Shown here: one piece after another, positions 18,180-30,991 of the stretch
Layout of the letters: the number at the start of each line of letters is the position of its first letter
Position numbering within the stretch: the stretch's first letter is position 1
Notes under the pieces: model-generated
Databases searched by the model: none
The model's input: only the letters and a program-made list of their open reading frames with translations
What the model was told of the DNA's origin: nothing
Source of the DNA: Blastococcus haudaquaticus
GTDB lineage: Bacteria; Actinomycetota; Actinomycetes; Mycobacteriales; Geodermatophilaceae
Reading direction: 5' to 3'
Length of the DNA stretch: 64,000 nucleotides
Assembly (NCBI RefSeq): GCF_900230285.1
Contig: NZ_OCNK01000003.1
Span: 310,001-374,000, forward strand
Position numbers and translations under genes: made by a program

Positions 18180-18711
18180 CCCCCACGATCGTCCTGCCGG
18201 TGATCATCGGTGGCCTCTACGCCGCCGGGGTGTACCTGCTGCTGGACCGCAGCCTCACCCGTGTGCTGCTCGGCTTCCTGCTGCTCGGCAACGCGACGAA
18301 CCTGCTGCTGCTGTCCGCGGGCGGGCCGCCGGGGCTGGCGCCGATCCTGGGCTACGCCGAGCCGGACGAGATGAGCGATCCGCTGCCCCAGGCCCTCATC
18401 CTCACCGCGATCGTCATCACCTTCGGGATCGCGGCGTTCCTCCTCGCGATCATCTACCGCTCCTGGCGGTTGGTGCGTCAGGAGGTGATCGAGGTGGACG
18501 AGGAGGACCGCCGGGTGGCCCGCCGGTCGGACACCGACGCCGACGACATCGATCCGGACGACCTCGCCCCCGAGGACCGCCCGGCCATGCACGCCGACAC
18601 CTTCGCGGCCGACGGCGACAGCGACGGGGACATCGAGCGCAAGCTGGCCGCCCGGTACGCGGGCATCCCGTCCGACGACGTCGACCTCCCCCCGACGCAG
18701 GGGAGCCGCCG

Positions 18712-18715
<4 letters not shown>
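18176..18715 (+). CDS. mrpC: Mrp antiporter subunit C
   Basis: A 179-residue NuoK-like subunit with three membrane helices (about 4-22, 30-46 and 75-97). A long acidic cytoplasmic tail (about 105-179, rich in Asp/Glu) is absent from shorter MrpC proteins. Conserved segments are LLLGNATNLLLL and DPLPQALILTAIVI, the classical MrpC/NuoK signature. The start lies in the ATGA overlap with mrpA. The tail may dock with other subunits; that is inference. Confidence 0.93.
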
Positions 18716-20447
<1,732 letters not shown>

Positions 20448-20451
<4 letters not shown>

Positions 20452-21041
20452 CGGGCGGCGCGGCGACCCCCGGGTTCGGGCACCAGCTGCGGCACCAGCT
20501 GCCGCTGCTGGTCTGGCTCGTGCTGGTCTGGAACCTGCTCTGGGGCACCTGGTCGTGGGCCAACCTGCTGAGCGGCATGCTGGTCGCCCTCGCCGTCACG
20601 CTGCTGCTGCCACTGCCCCCGGTGGTCGGCGGTGCCCGGGTGCGTCCGCTGCCCCTGCTGCGGTTCCTGGGCCATTTCCTCGTCGACCTGGTGAGCTCCG
20701 GAGCGCTGGTGGCGTGGCAGACCGTCCGCCCGCGGGGGATCGACCGGAGCGCGATCATCACCGTGCAGCTGCGTACGGACTCGGACCTGCTGCTGACCAT
20801 CCTCACCGAGTCGCTGACGCTCGTGCCCGGGTCGATGGTCATCGAGCTCGACCGGGAGCGGCAGGTCATCGCGCTGCACGTCCTGCACGTGCAGGACGAG
20901 TCCGACGTCGAGCGCCAGCGCGCCGCGGTGCTCGCCGAGGAGGAACGCGTGGTCCGGGCCTTCGGCTCGCCGGACGAGATCGCGGCGCTGGACGCGGCGC
21001 CGGGGGAGAGCCCCGCCGGGACGGGGCGGAGGACGCCGTGA
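20448..21041 (+). CDS. mrpE: Mrp antiporter subunit E
   Basis: A 197-residue MrpE/MnhE protein: two or three N-terminal helices (about 18-62 and 70-92) and a cytoplasmic domain with the family motif LTESLTLVPGSMV and a later HVLHVQ segment. MrpE is needed for assembly or full activity of the complex. GTG start in a GTGA overlap with mrpD; its stop overlaps the start of mrpF. Confidence 0.93.
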
Positions 21042-21379
21042 CCGTCGTCTTCTGGTTCGCCTACGGGATGCTCGGGATCGGCGCCCTCCTCGCCCTGGTC
21101 CGCCTCGGCACGGGTCCGTCGCTGCTCGACCGGGTGGTGGCCACGGACACGCTGCTGGTGATCATCGCGGCCGGACTGGCCGTCCACGCGGGGCTGCAGC
21201 GCGACCCGACCGTCGTCCCGGTGCTGGTGGTGGTCTCCCTGCTGGCATTCGTCGGCTCGGTGTCGGTGGCCCGGTACATCGGCGGCATGCTGGTGGCCTC
21301 CACCGGTGACGGTCAGGACGTCGGGCTGCCGGAGGCGGCCGAGGAGAAGGCCGCCCGGGCAGCGGAGGGCGACCGATGA
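21038..21379 (+). CDS. mrpF: Mrp antiporter subunit F
   Basis: A 113-residue protein with three membrane helices and the MrpF signature RLGTGPSLLDRVVATDTL near residues 23-40. A short charged tail follows. GTG start overlaps the mrpE stop, and mrpG starts in its own stop (ATGA). Confidence 0.92.
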   Translation: MTVVFWFAYGMLGIGALLALVRLGTGPSLLDRVVATDTLLVIIAAGLAVHAGLQRDPTVVPVLVVVSLLAFVGSVSVARYIGGMLVASTGDGQDVGLPEAAEEKAARAAEGDR

Positions 21380-21843
21380 GCGCCGTGGAGGGCATCGGCG
21401 ACGTGGTGGCCGTCGTCCTGCTGCTGCTGGGAGCGTTCCTGTGCCTCACCGCGGGGCTCGGCCTGGTGCGGTTCCCGGACGTCCTCACCCGGATGCACGC
21501 CGGCACCAAGCCGCAGGTGCTGGGTGTGCTGGCGATCATGGTCGGCGCGGCGATCCGGCTGCAGGGCTGGTCGGCCACCTGGATGCTGCTCCTGGTCGCC
21601 GCGTTCCAGATGCTGACCGCGCCGGTGAGCGCGCACATGATCAGCCGGGTGGCCTACCGCCGACGGCACGTGCGGCGGGACCGGCTGCTCGTGGACGAGC
21701 TGCACACCGGCGGCGAGGTGCGCGACAGCGTCTACCGCGGCGACGAGCCGGCGGACGCGCCGCCCGAGCAGCCGGCCGAGGCGCTCCTGCAGAGCCGCCG
21801 CGAGGACCGGGCCGACGGCAGGACCGCTCAGCCGCCGAGCTGA
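21376..21843 (+). CDS. mrpG: Mrp antiporter subunit G
   Basis: A 155-residue protein with three membrane helices (about 9-30, 41-63 and 66-88) and the MrpG motif LGLVRFPDVLTRMHAGTKPQ. The C-terminal 60 residues are charged and variable. It is the last gene of the mrp operon. Its final 16 bases overlap the end of the convergent VOC gene. Confidence 0.92.
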   Translation: MSAVEGIGDVVAVVLLLLGAFLCLTAGLGLVRFPDVLTRMHAGTKPQVLGVLAIMVGAAIRLQGWSATWMLLLVAAFQMLTAPVSAHMISRVAYRRRHVRRDRLLVDELHTGGEVRDSVYRGDEPADAPPEQPAEALLQSRREDRADGRTAQPPS

Positions 21844-22709
21844 CCGAGCCAGAACGGCAGTCCCTGGTCGTCCCGGCAGAGCGCGCCCAGCCCGTAGGAT
21901 TGCCGCTCGATCTCACCGGCGTTCCCGCCGGCGGTCAGGACGGCGGCGACCGCGACCTCGATGTCGTCGACGGCGTACATGGGGACGGTGCCAGGCTCGC
22001 TGCTGCCGCCGCCGATGCCGACCATCGGTGAGGGTCCCTCGACCTGCCAGCCGTCGGGCACCCGTCCGGGCACGGCGGTCCAGCCGAGGACCGCGCCGTA
22101 GAAGTCCAGCGCCCGCCGGCCGTCGGGGACGTTGAGGGTGAGGTAGACGGGATCGCCGGGCCTCGGCGCCGGTGCGGCCGTCCCGGTGACCGACTGGACC
22201 ATCCAGCGGTGGCCGTAGGGGTCGATGAGCCGGCCACCGCGGCCGTAGGGCTCGTCGGTGGCGGGCCGTTCGATCGTCGCTCCCGCGCTCTCGGCCCGGC
22301 TCATGACGGCGTCGACGTCGGGCACCGAGAGGTGGAGGGAGACCGGCGGCTTCGCGTCCCCGGGCCCCCGGAGGCCGTACTCCGGGTACTCGTCGGCGAG
22401 GTAGAGGGTGGCGCCGGCGATCTCCAGCTCCGCGTGGCCGACGCGGTCGCCGTCCAGGTAGGGGTCGCCGACGGTGTGGGCCCCGAAGGCCTCGGCGTAC
22501 CAGCTGATCGCGGCGCGGGCGTCGCGGACGACGAGATAGGGGGTGATCGCGGACATGGTCGTCCTCCTCGGGGCTGCGGTGATGGTGGGACGCTGCTGGA
22601 GCAGTTCGCGGCTGAGCCGGTCACGCAGGGCGGCGGCGAACGCGGGGTCGGGGTCCACCGGGGTCGAGGGGCGGGCCAGCGACCGGAACGGCCGCTCGGG
22701 ATCGGTCAC
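21828..22709 (-). CDS. VOC domain protein with short anti-sigma-like N-terminus
   Basis: A 293-residue protein. Residues 1-45 (RPSTPVDPDPAFAAALRDRLSREL) resemble the short N-terminal helix found at the start of many actinobacterial sigma-associated proteins. Two VOC units follow: a PhnB-like one (about 52-175) and a second one (about 185-290). GTG start 22709 overlaps the sigma factor stop (GTGA), so synthesis is coupled to the sigma factor. ATG 22556 (MSAITPYLVV) with a nearby GGAGGAC is an alternative start that would give the plain VOC protein. Pairing suggests a sensor or a target of the sigma factor. Confidence 0.7.
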   Translation of the reverse strand: MTDPERPFRSLARPSTPVDPDPAFAAALRDRLSRELLQQRPTITAAPRRTTMSAITPYLVVRDARAAISWYAEAFGAHTVGDPYLDGDRVGHAELEIAGATLYLADEYPEYGLRGPGDAKPPVSLHLSVPDVDAVMSRAESAGATIERPATDEPYGRGGRLIDPYGHRWMVQSVTGTAAPAPRPGDPVYLTLNVPDGRRALDFYGAVLGWTAVPGRVPDGWQVEGPSPMVGIGGGSSEPGTVPMYAVDDIEVAVAAVLTAGGNAGEIERQSYGLGALCRDDQGLPFWLGQLGG

Positions 22710-23239
22710 GGGGCACCTCCCGGCTGCTCGGTGGACTCGTAGTGACGGCGGAACGCGGTGCGGGCGCGGACGAGCAGGGCCTCGGTGGCGTGGAGGGTGC
22801 GGCCGAGGTGTGCCGCGACCTGTGGCACGGGGAGGTCGTCGAGGTACCGCAGGGTGAGGGCGGCCCGGTGCGCGGGGGAGAGCTCCGCGAGGACCTGCTG
22901 CGCCCGCAGCGTGTCGAGTTCGTCGTCCCAGGGGTCCTCGCTGCGGTCGGCACCGCCGTCGAGCAGCCGCAGGCCCCGCTCCTCGCGCTCGAGCCGGCGC
23001 CAGTGGTCGACGAGCTTGTGCCGCGCGGTGCCGATCAGCCAGGGGACGGTCGTGCTGCCGCCGTCGTTCTCCGCGCGGACGGCGGCGAGGAACGTCTCCG
23101 CGGTGAGGTCCTCGGCCAGGGCGCGCTGGCCGCAGCGGGCCAGCAGGTAGCCGTAGACCTCGGGGAGCGCCCGGTCGTAGAGCGACAGCAGCCCGGGATC
23201 GGGCGGTGGCCCCACCGCGCGCGATCCCGGGCTGCTCAT
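22706..23239 (-). CDS. ECF-type RNA polymerase sigma factor
   Basis: A 177-residue sigma-70 family protein with only regions 2 (about 22-88: LLARCGQRALAEDLTAETFLAA, then PWLIGTARHKLVDHWRR) and 4 (about 113-165: LAELSPAHRAALTLRYLDDL). ECF sigma factors redirect transcription in response to envelope or chemical signals, usually under an anti-sigma factor. No classical anti-sigma gene is adjacent; the coupled downstream gene is a VOC protein. I see no clear ECF autoregulatory promoter in the 52-bp gap upstream. Confidence 0.9.
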   Translation of the reverse strand: MSSPGSRAVGPPPDPGLLSLYDRALPEVYGYLLARCGQRALAEDLTAETFLAAVRAENDGGSTTVPWLIGTARHKLVDHWRRLEREERGLRLLDGGADRSEDPWDDELDTLRAQQVLAELSPAHRAALTLRYLDDLPVPQVAAHLGRTLHATEALLVRARTAFRRHYESTEQPGGAP

Positions 23240-23291
23240 GTCCCTCCGTCGTCCGGGAGCCGGTTCCTCCGACGCCCTGACGGCAGAATTC

Positions 23292-25112
<1,821 letters not shown>

Positions 25113-25125
25113 TCACGGCAGGTCA

Positions 25126-25166
25126 CCGCGGCGAGGGGGCCGACCTAGGAGAGGGCCTCGCCGCGG
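25126..25166 (-). promoter_or_regulatory. Attenuator hairpin of the leuA leader
   Basis: CCGCGGCGAGG (25126-25136) is perfectly complementary to CCTCGCCGCGG (25156-25166). On the transcribed strand the first arm overlaps the last codons of the leader peptide, just after its Leu codons. A ribosome paused on the leucine codons would therefore affect folding. No U-run follows, so control may act on Rho-dependent or translational steps. Confidence 0.6.
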
Positions 25167-25192
25167 CTCATAAGCAGGAGGCTGCCGCGCAC
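25145..25192 (-). CDS. leuL: leuA leader peptide with three consecutive Leu codons
   Basis: A 15-residue open frame, MRGSLLLMSRGEALS, starts at GTG 25192 and stops at TAG, 104 bases before leuA. Codons 5-7 are CTC CTG CTT, followed by one more Leu codon (CTC) near the end. A leucine-codon leader ahead of leuA is the known arrangement for attenuation in actinobacteria. A TACCGT -10-like hexamer lies six bases upstream with no ribosome binding site, so the leader is probably translated from a leaderless mRNA. It lies 20 bases beyond the stop of the co-oriented XRE gene. Confidence 0.72.
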   Translation of the reverse strand: MRGSLLLMSRGEALS

Positions 25193-25198
25193 GTGCCC

Positions 25199-25204
25199 AC
25201 GGTA
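25199..25204 (-). promoter_or_regulatory. -10 hexamer TACCGT of the leu leader transcript
   Basis: TACCGT fits TANNNT and is six bases before the GTG of the leader peptide. No convincing -35 is seen. The promoter sits between the XRE stop codon and the leader. Confidence 0.45.
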
Positions 25205-25212
25205 GCAGCGGG

Positions 25213-25845
25213 TCAGCCGACGTCGCACGAACACGGGCAGCCCTCGGCGTGGACCGGCCGCCCGCTCCAGTCCTCGAGGTCGTCGCACCCGCTCAGGCAG
25301 TGGCACTCGAAGAACTCGGGCAGCCGTCGGGACTCCCCGGCGAGGCAACGGCGCTCGCGGTCCTCGTCCCGCCGGCGCCGTCGCACCGCCGCCCGTTCGG
25401 CCGCCCGTTCCTCCGGTGAGTCGCCGGGCTGCGGGAGCTGGTGGTCCTCGGGAGTGCCGACCCGACGCCGGACCGCGTCCCGCAGCCGTCGGTCGCGGTC
25501 GAACGTGTACCAGGGGCGGGCGCGGCCGTAGTGGTGGTCGTCGTGCCACCAGCCCTGGTCGCTGTACCGGGTGTCGAGATGGGCGGGAAACCGGCGGTCC
25601 GCCCTGTCCCGGACGGCCTGCGACGACATCGGCGCCACCTCCTGACCTTCTCCGTCGACGAGGGCGACGGTCAGGCCCGCCTGAGCCGCCGCCCGGACGA
25701 GGGCGCCGGTGGGAAGGTCGGACGCGTTCCGCTCGGCGCGGGCGATCGCCGACTGCGAGATCCCGCACGCCCGGGCCAGCTCCCGCTGCGACAGGTCGGC
25801 CAGACGTCGGATGCGACGGAGCGCGCCGGCGAGGTCGAACGTCAC
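25213..25845 (-). CDS. XRE-family DNA-binding protein with Cys-rich C-terminus
   Basis: A 210-residue protein. The N-terminal helix-turn-helix (about 5-58: IRRLADLSQRELARACGISQ, then AIARAERNAS) is a clear XRE/Cro domain. The middle is Arg/Asp-rich and hydrophilic. The C-terminus holds six cysteines in CHCLSGC and CPCSC clusters with a nearby His, suggesting a metal site. GTG 25845 puts the helix-turn-helix at the very N-terminus; an alternative start at 25935 would add 30 unlike residues. A dyad CGCAGC-N4-GCTGCG overlaps the start codon, a likely autoregulatory site. The target is unknown. Confidence 0.75.
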   Translation of the reverse strand: MTFDLAGALRRIRRLADLSQRELARACGISQSAIARAERNASDLPTGALVRAAAQAGLTVALVDGEGQEVAPMSSQAVRDRADRRFPAHLDTRYSDQGWWHDDHHYGRARPWYTFDRDRRLRDAVRRRVGTPEDHQLPQPGDSPEERAAERAAVRRRRRDEDRERRCLAGESRRLPEFFECHCLSGCDDLEDWSGRPVHAEGCPCSCDVG

Positions 25846-25860
25846 GCAGCAGATGCTGCG
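25845..25860. promoter_or_regulatory. Dyad CGCAGC-N4-GCTGCG at the XRE start codon
   Basis: Perfect 6-bp arms touch the GTG of the XRE gene. The position suggests autorepression by the encoded protein, or an mRNA hairpin at the initiation site. Confidence 0.4.
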
Positions 25861-25973
25861 GTGCGCGGGACGCCCAGGACGTCGGGACGGCGATCGGTGG
25901 ACGGACCCAGCTCCTGTGGGCACACCGCACCGCACCGCACCGTCGGACCGAGGCTCGGGGGCGTCTCCCGGAA

Positions 25974-26011
25974 CCTCGTGCTCTGAGTCGCCGGGGACTC
26001 AGAGCCCGAGG
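25974..26011. repeat. Long hairpin with GCTCTGAGTC inner stem (copy 2)
   Basis: GCTCTGAGTC (25980-25989) pairs with GACTCAGAGC (25996-26005) around a 6-nt loop. A T-C mismatch outside it leads into CCTCG / CGAGG. The inner stem matches the copy at 15054-15093; the outer arms differ but each remains self-complementary. Confidence 0.7.
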
Positions 26012-26041
26012 TTCCCGGCACCCCCTCAGGTGCGCGCCTGC

Positions 26042-26152
26042 ACCGGCGGGGGGTCACGGGTGCGGGTGCGGTGCGGGGTGCGGGGTGCGGGGTGCGGTGC
26101 GGGGGGCGGTGCGGGTCACGGGTGCGGGGTGCAGGTGCCGTGCCCGTGCCGC
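26042..26152. repeat. G-rich short tandem tract (GGTGC/GGGGTGC units)
   Basis: About 110 bases built from repeated GGTGCGG and GGGGTGC units with a doubled CACGGGTGCGG block. Runs of three to six G suggest possible G-quadruplex formation on the + strand. The tract ends about 55 bases before ATG 26207. Such tracts vary easily in length. Confidence 0.7.
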
Positions 26153-26206
26153 CGACGTCCGCCTGCACAATCCTCCCGGGCACTGGGCGACGAGGGGTAC
26201 GGCGGT

Positions 26207-26866
26207 ATGACAGGCAGACCGGCCGGGGGGCGCCGCCAGGAACCCGACGGGCCGACGCGGTCGGAGCGACTGCTCCGTGGCACCTGGATCGTCGCGGCCT
26301 TCCTCGCCGTGCTGATGGGGGTGTTCGTCGTCCCGATCCAGTTCATCGACGCTCGCGACACGGCCAGGGCGCAGCGGATCGAGAGCAGCGACGCCGAGGC
26401 CTACCCGGTCCTCGAGATCCGGCAGCGGGTCGGGAGCACCCGCACCGGCTACGTGGTGGAGGAGCAGGTCGCGACCTACCGGTCGCCGGCGGGCACGGCC
26501 ACGGTCGAGCTGCGCAGTTACGACTCGAGTGCGGTCGTCCGGGATGAGGAGGGCTGGTTCGCGGTGCCGGTCCGCGGCGGCCCCGCGGAGGTGTTCGTGT
26601 CCGACGACGGCCGCACGGGCTACCTGGCCGAGGACTACCGGCTCCTCCTGGACGGCGGGTACGACGGCCTCTACCGGGCGGCCGACTCCTGGATCGGTGG
26701 CTGGGCCCTCGTCGGCCTGGGCACTCTGACGTGGTTGTCGGTGCGGCGCACCCGTCGCGGGGTGACGTCCGGACGGCGGGCCGTGCTCGCGCCTGCGCTG
26801 TACTGCGCCGTGGCCGCGGGTCTGGTCCCGCTGGCGTACGGGGTCTCCCTCCTGCTGGACGCGTGA
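26207..26866 (+). CDS. Membrane protein of unknown function with three helices
   Basis: A 219-residue protein I do not recognise with confidence. It has an Arg/Gly-rich cytoplasmic start, a membrane helix (about 26-46), a likely extracytoplasmic beta-rich domain (about 60-150, with STRTGYVVEEQVATYRSP), and two C-terminal helices (about 160-180 and 194-217). The layout resembles DUF3592-like proteins. ATG 26207 is chosen from the start of the N-terminal hydrophilic stretch; no strong ribosome binding site is seen, and TACGGC just upstream is a poor -10. Confidence 0.6.
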   Translation: MTGRPAGGRRQEPDGPTRSERLLRGTWIVAAFLAVLMGVFVVPIQFIDARDTARAQRIESSDAEAYPVLEIRQRVGSTRTGYVVEEQVATYRSPAGTATVELRSYDSSAVVRDEEGWFAVPVRGGPAEVFVSDDGRTGYLAEDYRLLLDGGYDGLYRAADSWIGGWALVGLGTLTWLSVRRTRRGVTSGRRAVLAPALYCAVAAGLVPLAYGVSLLLDA

Positions 26867-26915
26867 TCGGGGCCCGAGCTGGGGGCCGGGACCTCGCACG
26901 GGCCCGGCGCGAGGA

Positions 26916-28508
26916 TCAGAAGTCCTTCTTCAGCCGGAGCCGCAGCGGCCGGCCGTCGGGGTCGTCGAGCAGGCGGTAGACCGGGGTCGCCCAGAGGCGG
27001 GTGTACCAGGGCAGTCGCTCGGCGTGGTGCTCGCGCAGCCGACCCGGTGGGCGGGGCCCCTGCCGACCGCCGGCGTGCCATGCGTCGAGGGCGGCCGCCC
27101 GCTCGACCAGGGTCTCGACGAAGCGTCCGGGGTCGAGGACGAGGTCGTCCTCGCTCCCGTCGGCGGCGAGGTCCAGGTGCTCGCGCGCCAGGGCCAGGCG
27201 CAGGTCGCGCGCGAAGGTCCGGGCACCCTCGCCGGTGCCCGCAGGGTCCCGCGGCTCGCGCTCGTCCCGGGTGCTGTCCAGGACGGTGCTGGACAGCTCG
27301 CTGTCGTGGGTCCAGGAGCGCCGGTTGAAGTTGTCGCTGCCGACGCTGGCCCACATGTCGTCGGCGACGCAGACCTTGGCGTGCACGTAGACCGGCGTCC
27401 CGGCGTGGTTCTCGACGTCGAAGACGTGCACCCGCCCTTCCCCCGCCTTCCGGCACATCTCGATCGCCTGCCAGCGGCCCACGTACTGCGGCCGCTCCGC
27501 GAACGCACCGTCCTGGTCGGGCACCCGGGGCACGACGACGACCAGGTGCAGCTCCGGGTGGTCGGCCAGCGCCTCGGCGAACAGGCGGGCCACCTCGGCC
27601 GACCACATGTACTGGTCCTCGAGGTAGATCAGCCGCCGGGCACGCTTGATCGCCTTGGTGTAGCCCCGCGCGACCGACCGCTCGCCGTCCGGAGCGAAGT
27701 CGTAGGGCGGCCGGATCGCGGGATAGGTCCGCAGGTTCTGCACGAAGTGCGGTCCGCACTCCGGCGGTGGCGGCAGCTGGGGCGGCAGGGGGTCGGCGTG
27801 CAACCGGGCGTCGTGCAGCTTGTCGTGGATCCAGGCCAGCGGATGGTCCGCGTCCGGGCTGTTGGGGTCGTCCCAGCGCTCCCGGAACACCGTGTCGAGC
27901 ACGTGCACGGCCGGCCCCCGGATCTGCAGCTGCACGTCGTGCCACGGCGGGTTCCGCCCGTACGCGGCGGCCATCGGCAGCGCCTGCGGGTCACCTAGGT
28001 GCTCGGCGTCATCCCGGCGGGAGTAGCAGAGGTCGATCCCGCCGACGAAGGCGATGTCCTTCGACGGGTCCTCGTCGTGCCGCAGCACCACCATCTTCTG
28101 GTGGTGGCTGCCCATCCGGCGGATCCGCTGGTCGAGGATCACCTCTCCGCCGCCGTGCTCGATCTCCCGGTCCAGCGAGCGGTTCGACTCCTTGTTCATC
28201 TGCACGGCCTGCATGTGGGAGCGCCAGACCAGCCCGCGGACGCAGACCCCGCGCTGCACGGCCTCGGTGAACAGCTCGGCCACCGTGGGCCCGTCCTCGC
28301 GCAGCTTCTCGTCGGGGTCGCCGCGCCAGTCGGTGAAGAACAGGTGGTCTCCCGCGTTCAGCGAGCGCACCTCGTCGACCAGCCGGTCGAAGTAGGCGAC
28401 CCCGTGCAGCAGGGGCTCGGCGAGGTTCCCCGCCGTCCACCCGGGCACCGCGGTATGGGGGTTGCCGCGCTCCTCGGCGGTCAGCAGCCACTGCTCCGGT
28501 TCGTCCAC
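26916..28508 (-). CDS. Phospholipase D-like / cardiolipin synthase-like protein
   Basis: A 530-residue protein with two PLD catalytic boxes. Box 1 is the variant HHQKMVVL followed by an Asp in DIAFVGGID (about 155-178). Box 2 is [20 protein letters not shown] (about 385-405). There is no signal peptide or N-terminal membrane helix, unlike classical cardiolipin synthase, so it may be a soluble phosphodiesterase. GTG 28508 is chosen; the frame continues to 28565 but would then cross the lysC promoter. Convergent with the membrane-protein gene upstream. Confidence 0.8.
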   Translation of the reverse strand: MDEPEQWLLTAEERGNPHTAVPGWTAGNLAEPLLHGVAYFDRLVDEVRSLNAGDHLFFTDWRGDPDEKLREDGPTVAELFTEAVQRGVCVRGLVWRSHMQAVQMNKESNRSLDREIEHGGGEVILDQRIRRMGSHHQKMVVLRHDEDPSKDIAFVGGIDLCYSRRDDAEHLGDPQALPMAAAYGRNPPWHDVQLQIRGPAVHVLDTVFRERWDDPNSPDADHPLAWIHDKLHDARLHADPLPPQLPPPPECGPHFVQNLRTYPAIRPPYDFAPDGERSVARGYTKAIKRARRLIYLEDQYMWSAEVARLFAEALADHPELHLVVVVPRVPDQDGAFAERPQYVGRWQAIEMCRKAGEGRVHVFDVENHAGTPVYVHAKVCVADDMWASVGSDNFNRRSWTHDSELSSTVLDSTRDEREPRDPAGTGEGARTFARDLRLALAREHLDLAADGSEDDLVLDPGRFVETLVERAAALDAWHAGGRQGPRPPGRLREHHAERLPWYTRLWATPVYRLLDDPDGRPLRLRLKKDF

Positions 28509-28568
28509 CGGATGATCACAACGCGCTGGTGGCGGGGGCGCAACAAACGGTGCGCCGGTGCACATCGG

Positions 28569-28574
28569 TAGCCT
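28569..28574 (+). promoter_or_regulatory. -10 hexamer TAGCCT before lysC
   Basis: TAGCCT fits TANNNT and is eight bases from the lysC GTG, so the transcript may be leaderless or start a base or two before it. A GGGAG also lies within that gap. Confidence 0.35.
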
Positions 28575-28582
28575 TGGGAGCC

Positions 28583-30982
<2,400 letters not shown>

Positions 30983-30991
30983 CTCACCGGC

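Larger units (their letters stand above)
25846..26206. other. 361-bp gene-free stretch
   Basis: The gap between the divergent XRE and membrane-protein genes. It holds the start-codon dyad of the XRE gene, the second GCTCTGAGTC hairpin (25974-26011) and a G-rich tandem tract (26042-26152). I see no open frame with coding character on either strand. Confidence 0.7.

Noticed and set aside
26867-26915. Terminator GGGCCCG...CGGGCCC between convergent genes
   Set aside because: The loop is over 20 bases and the stem is only seven GC pairs. Such matches are expected by chance at this GC content.
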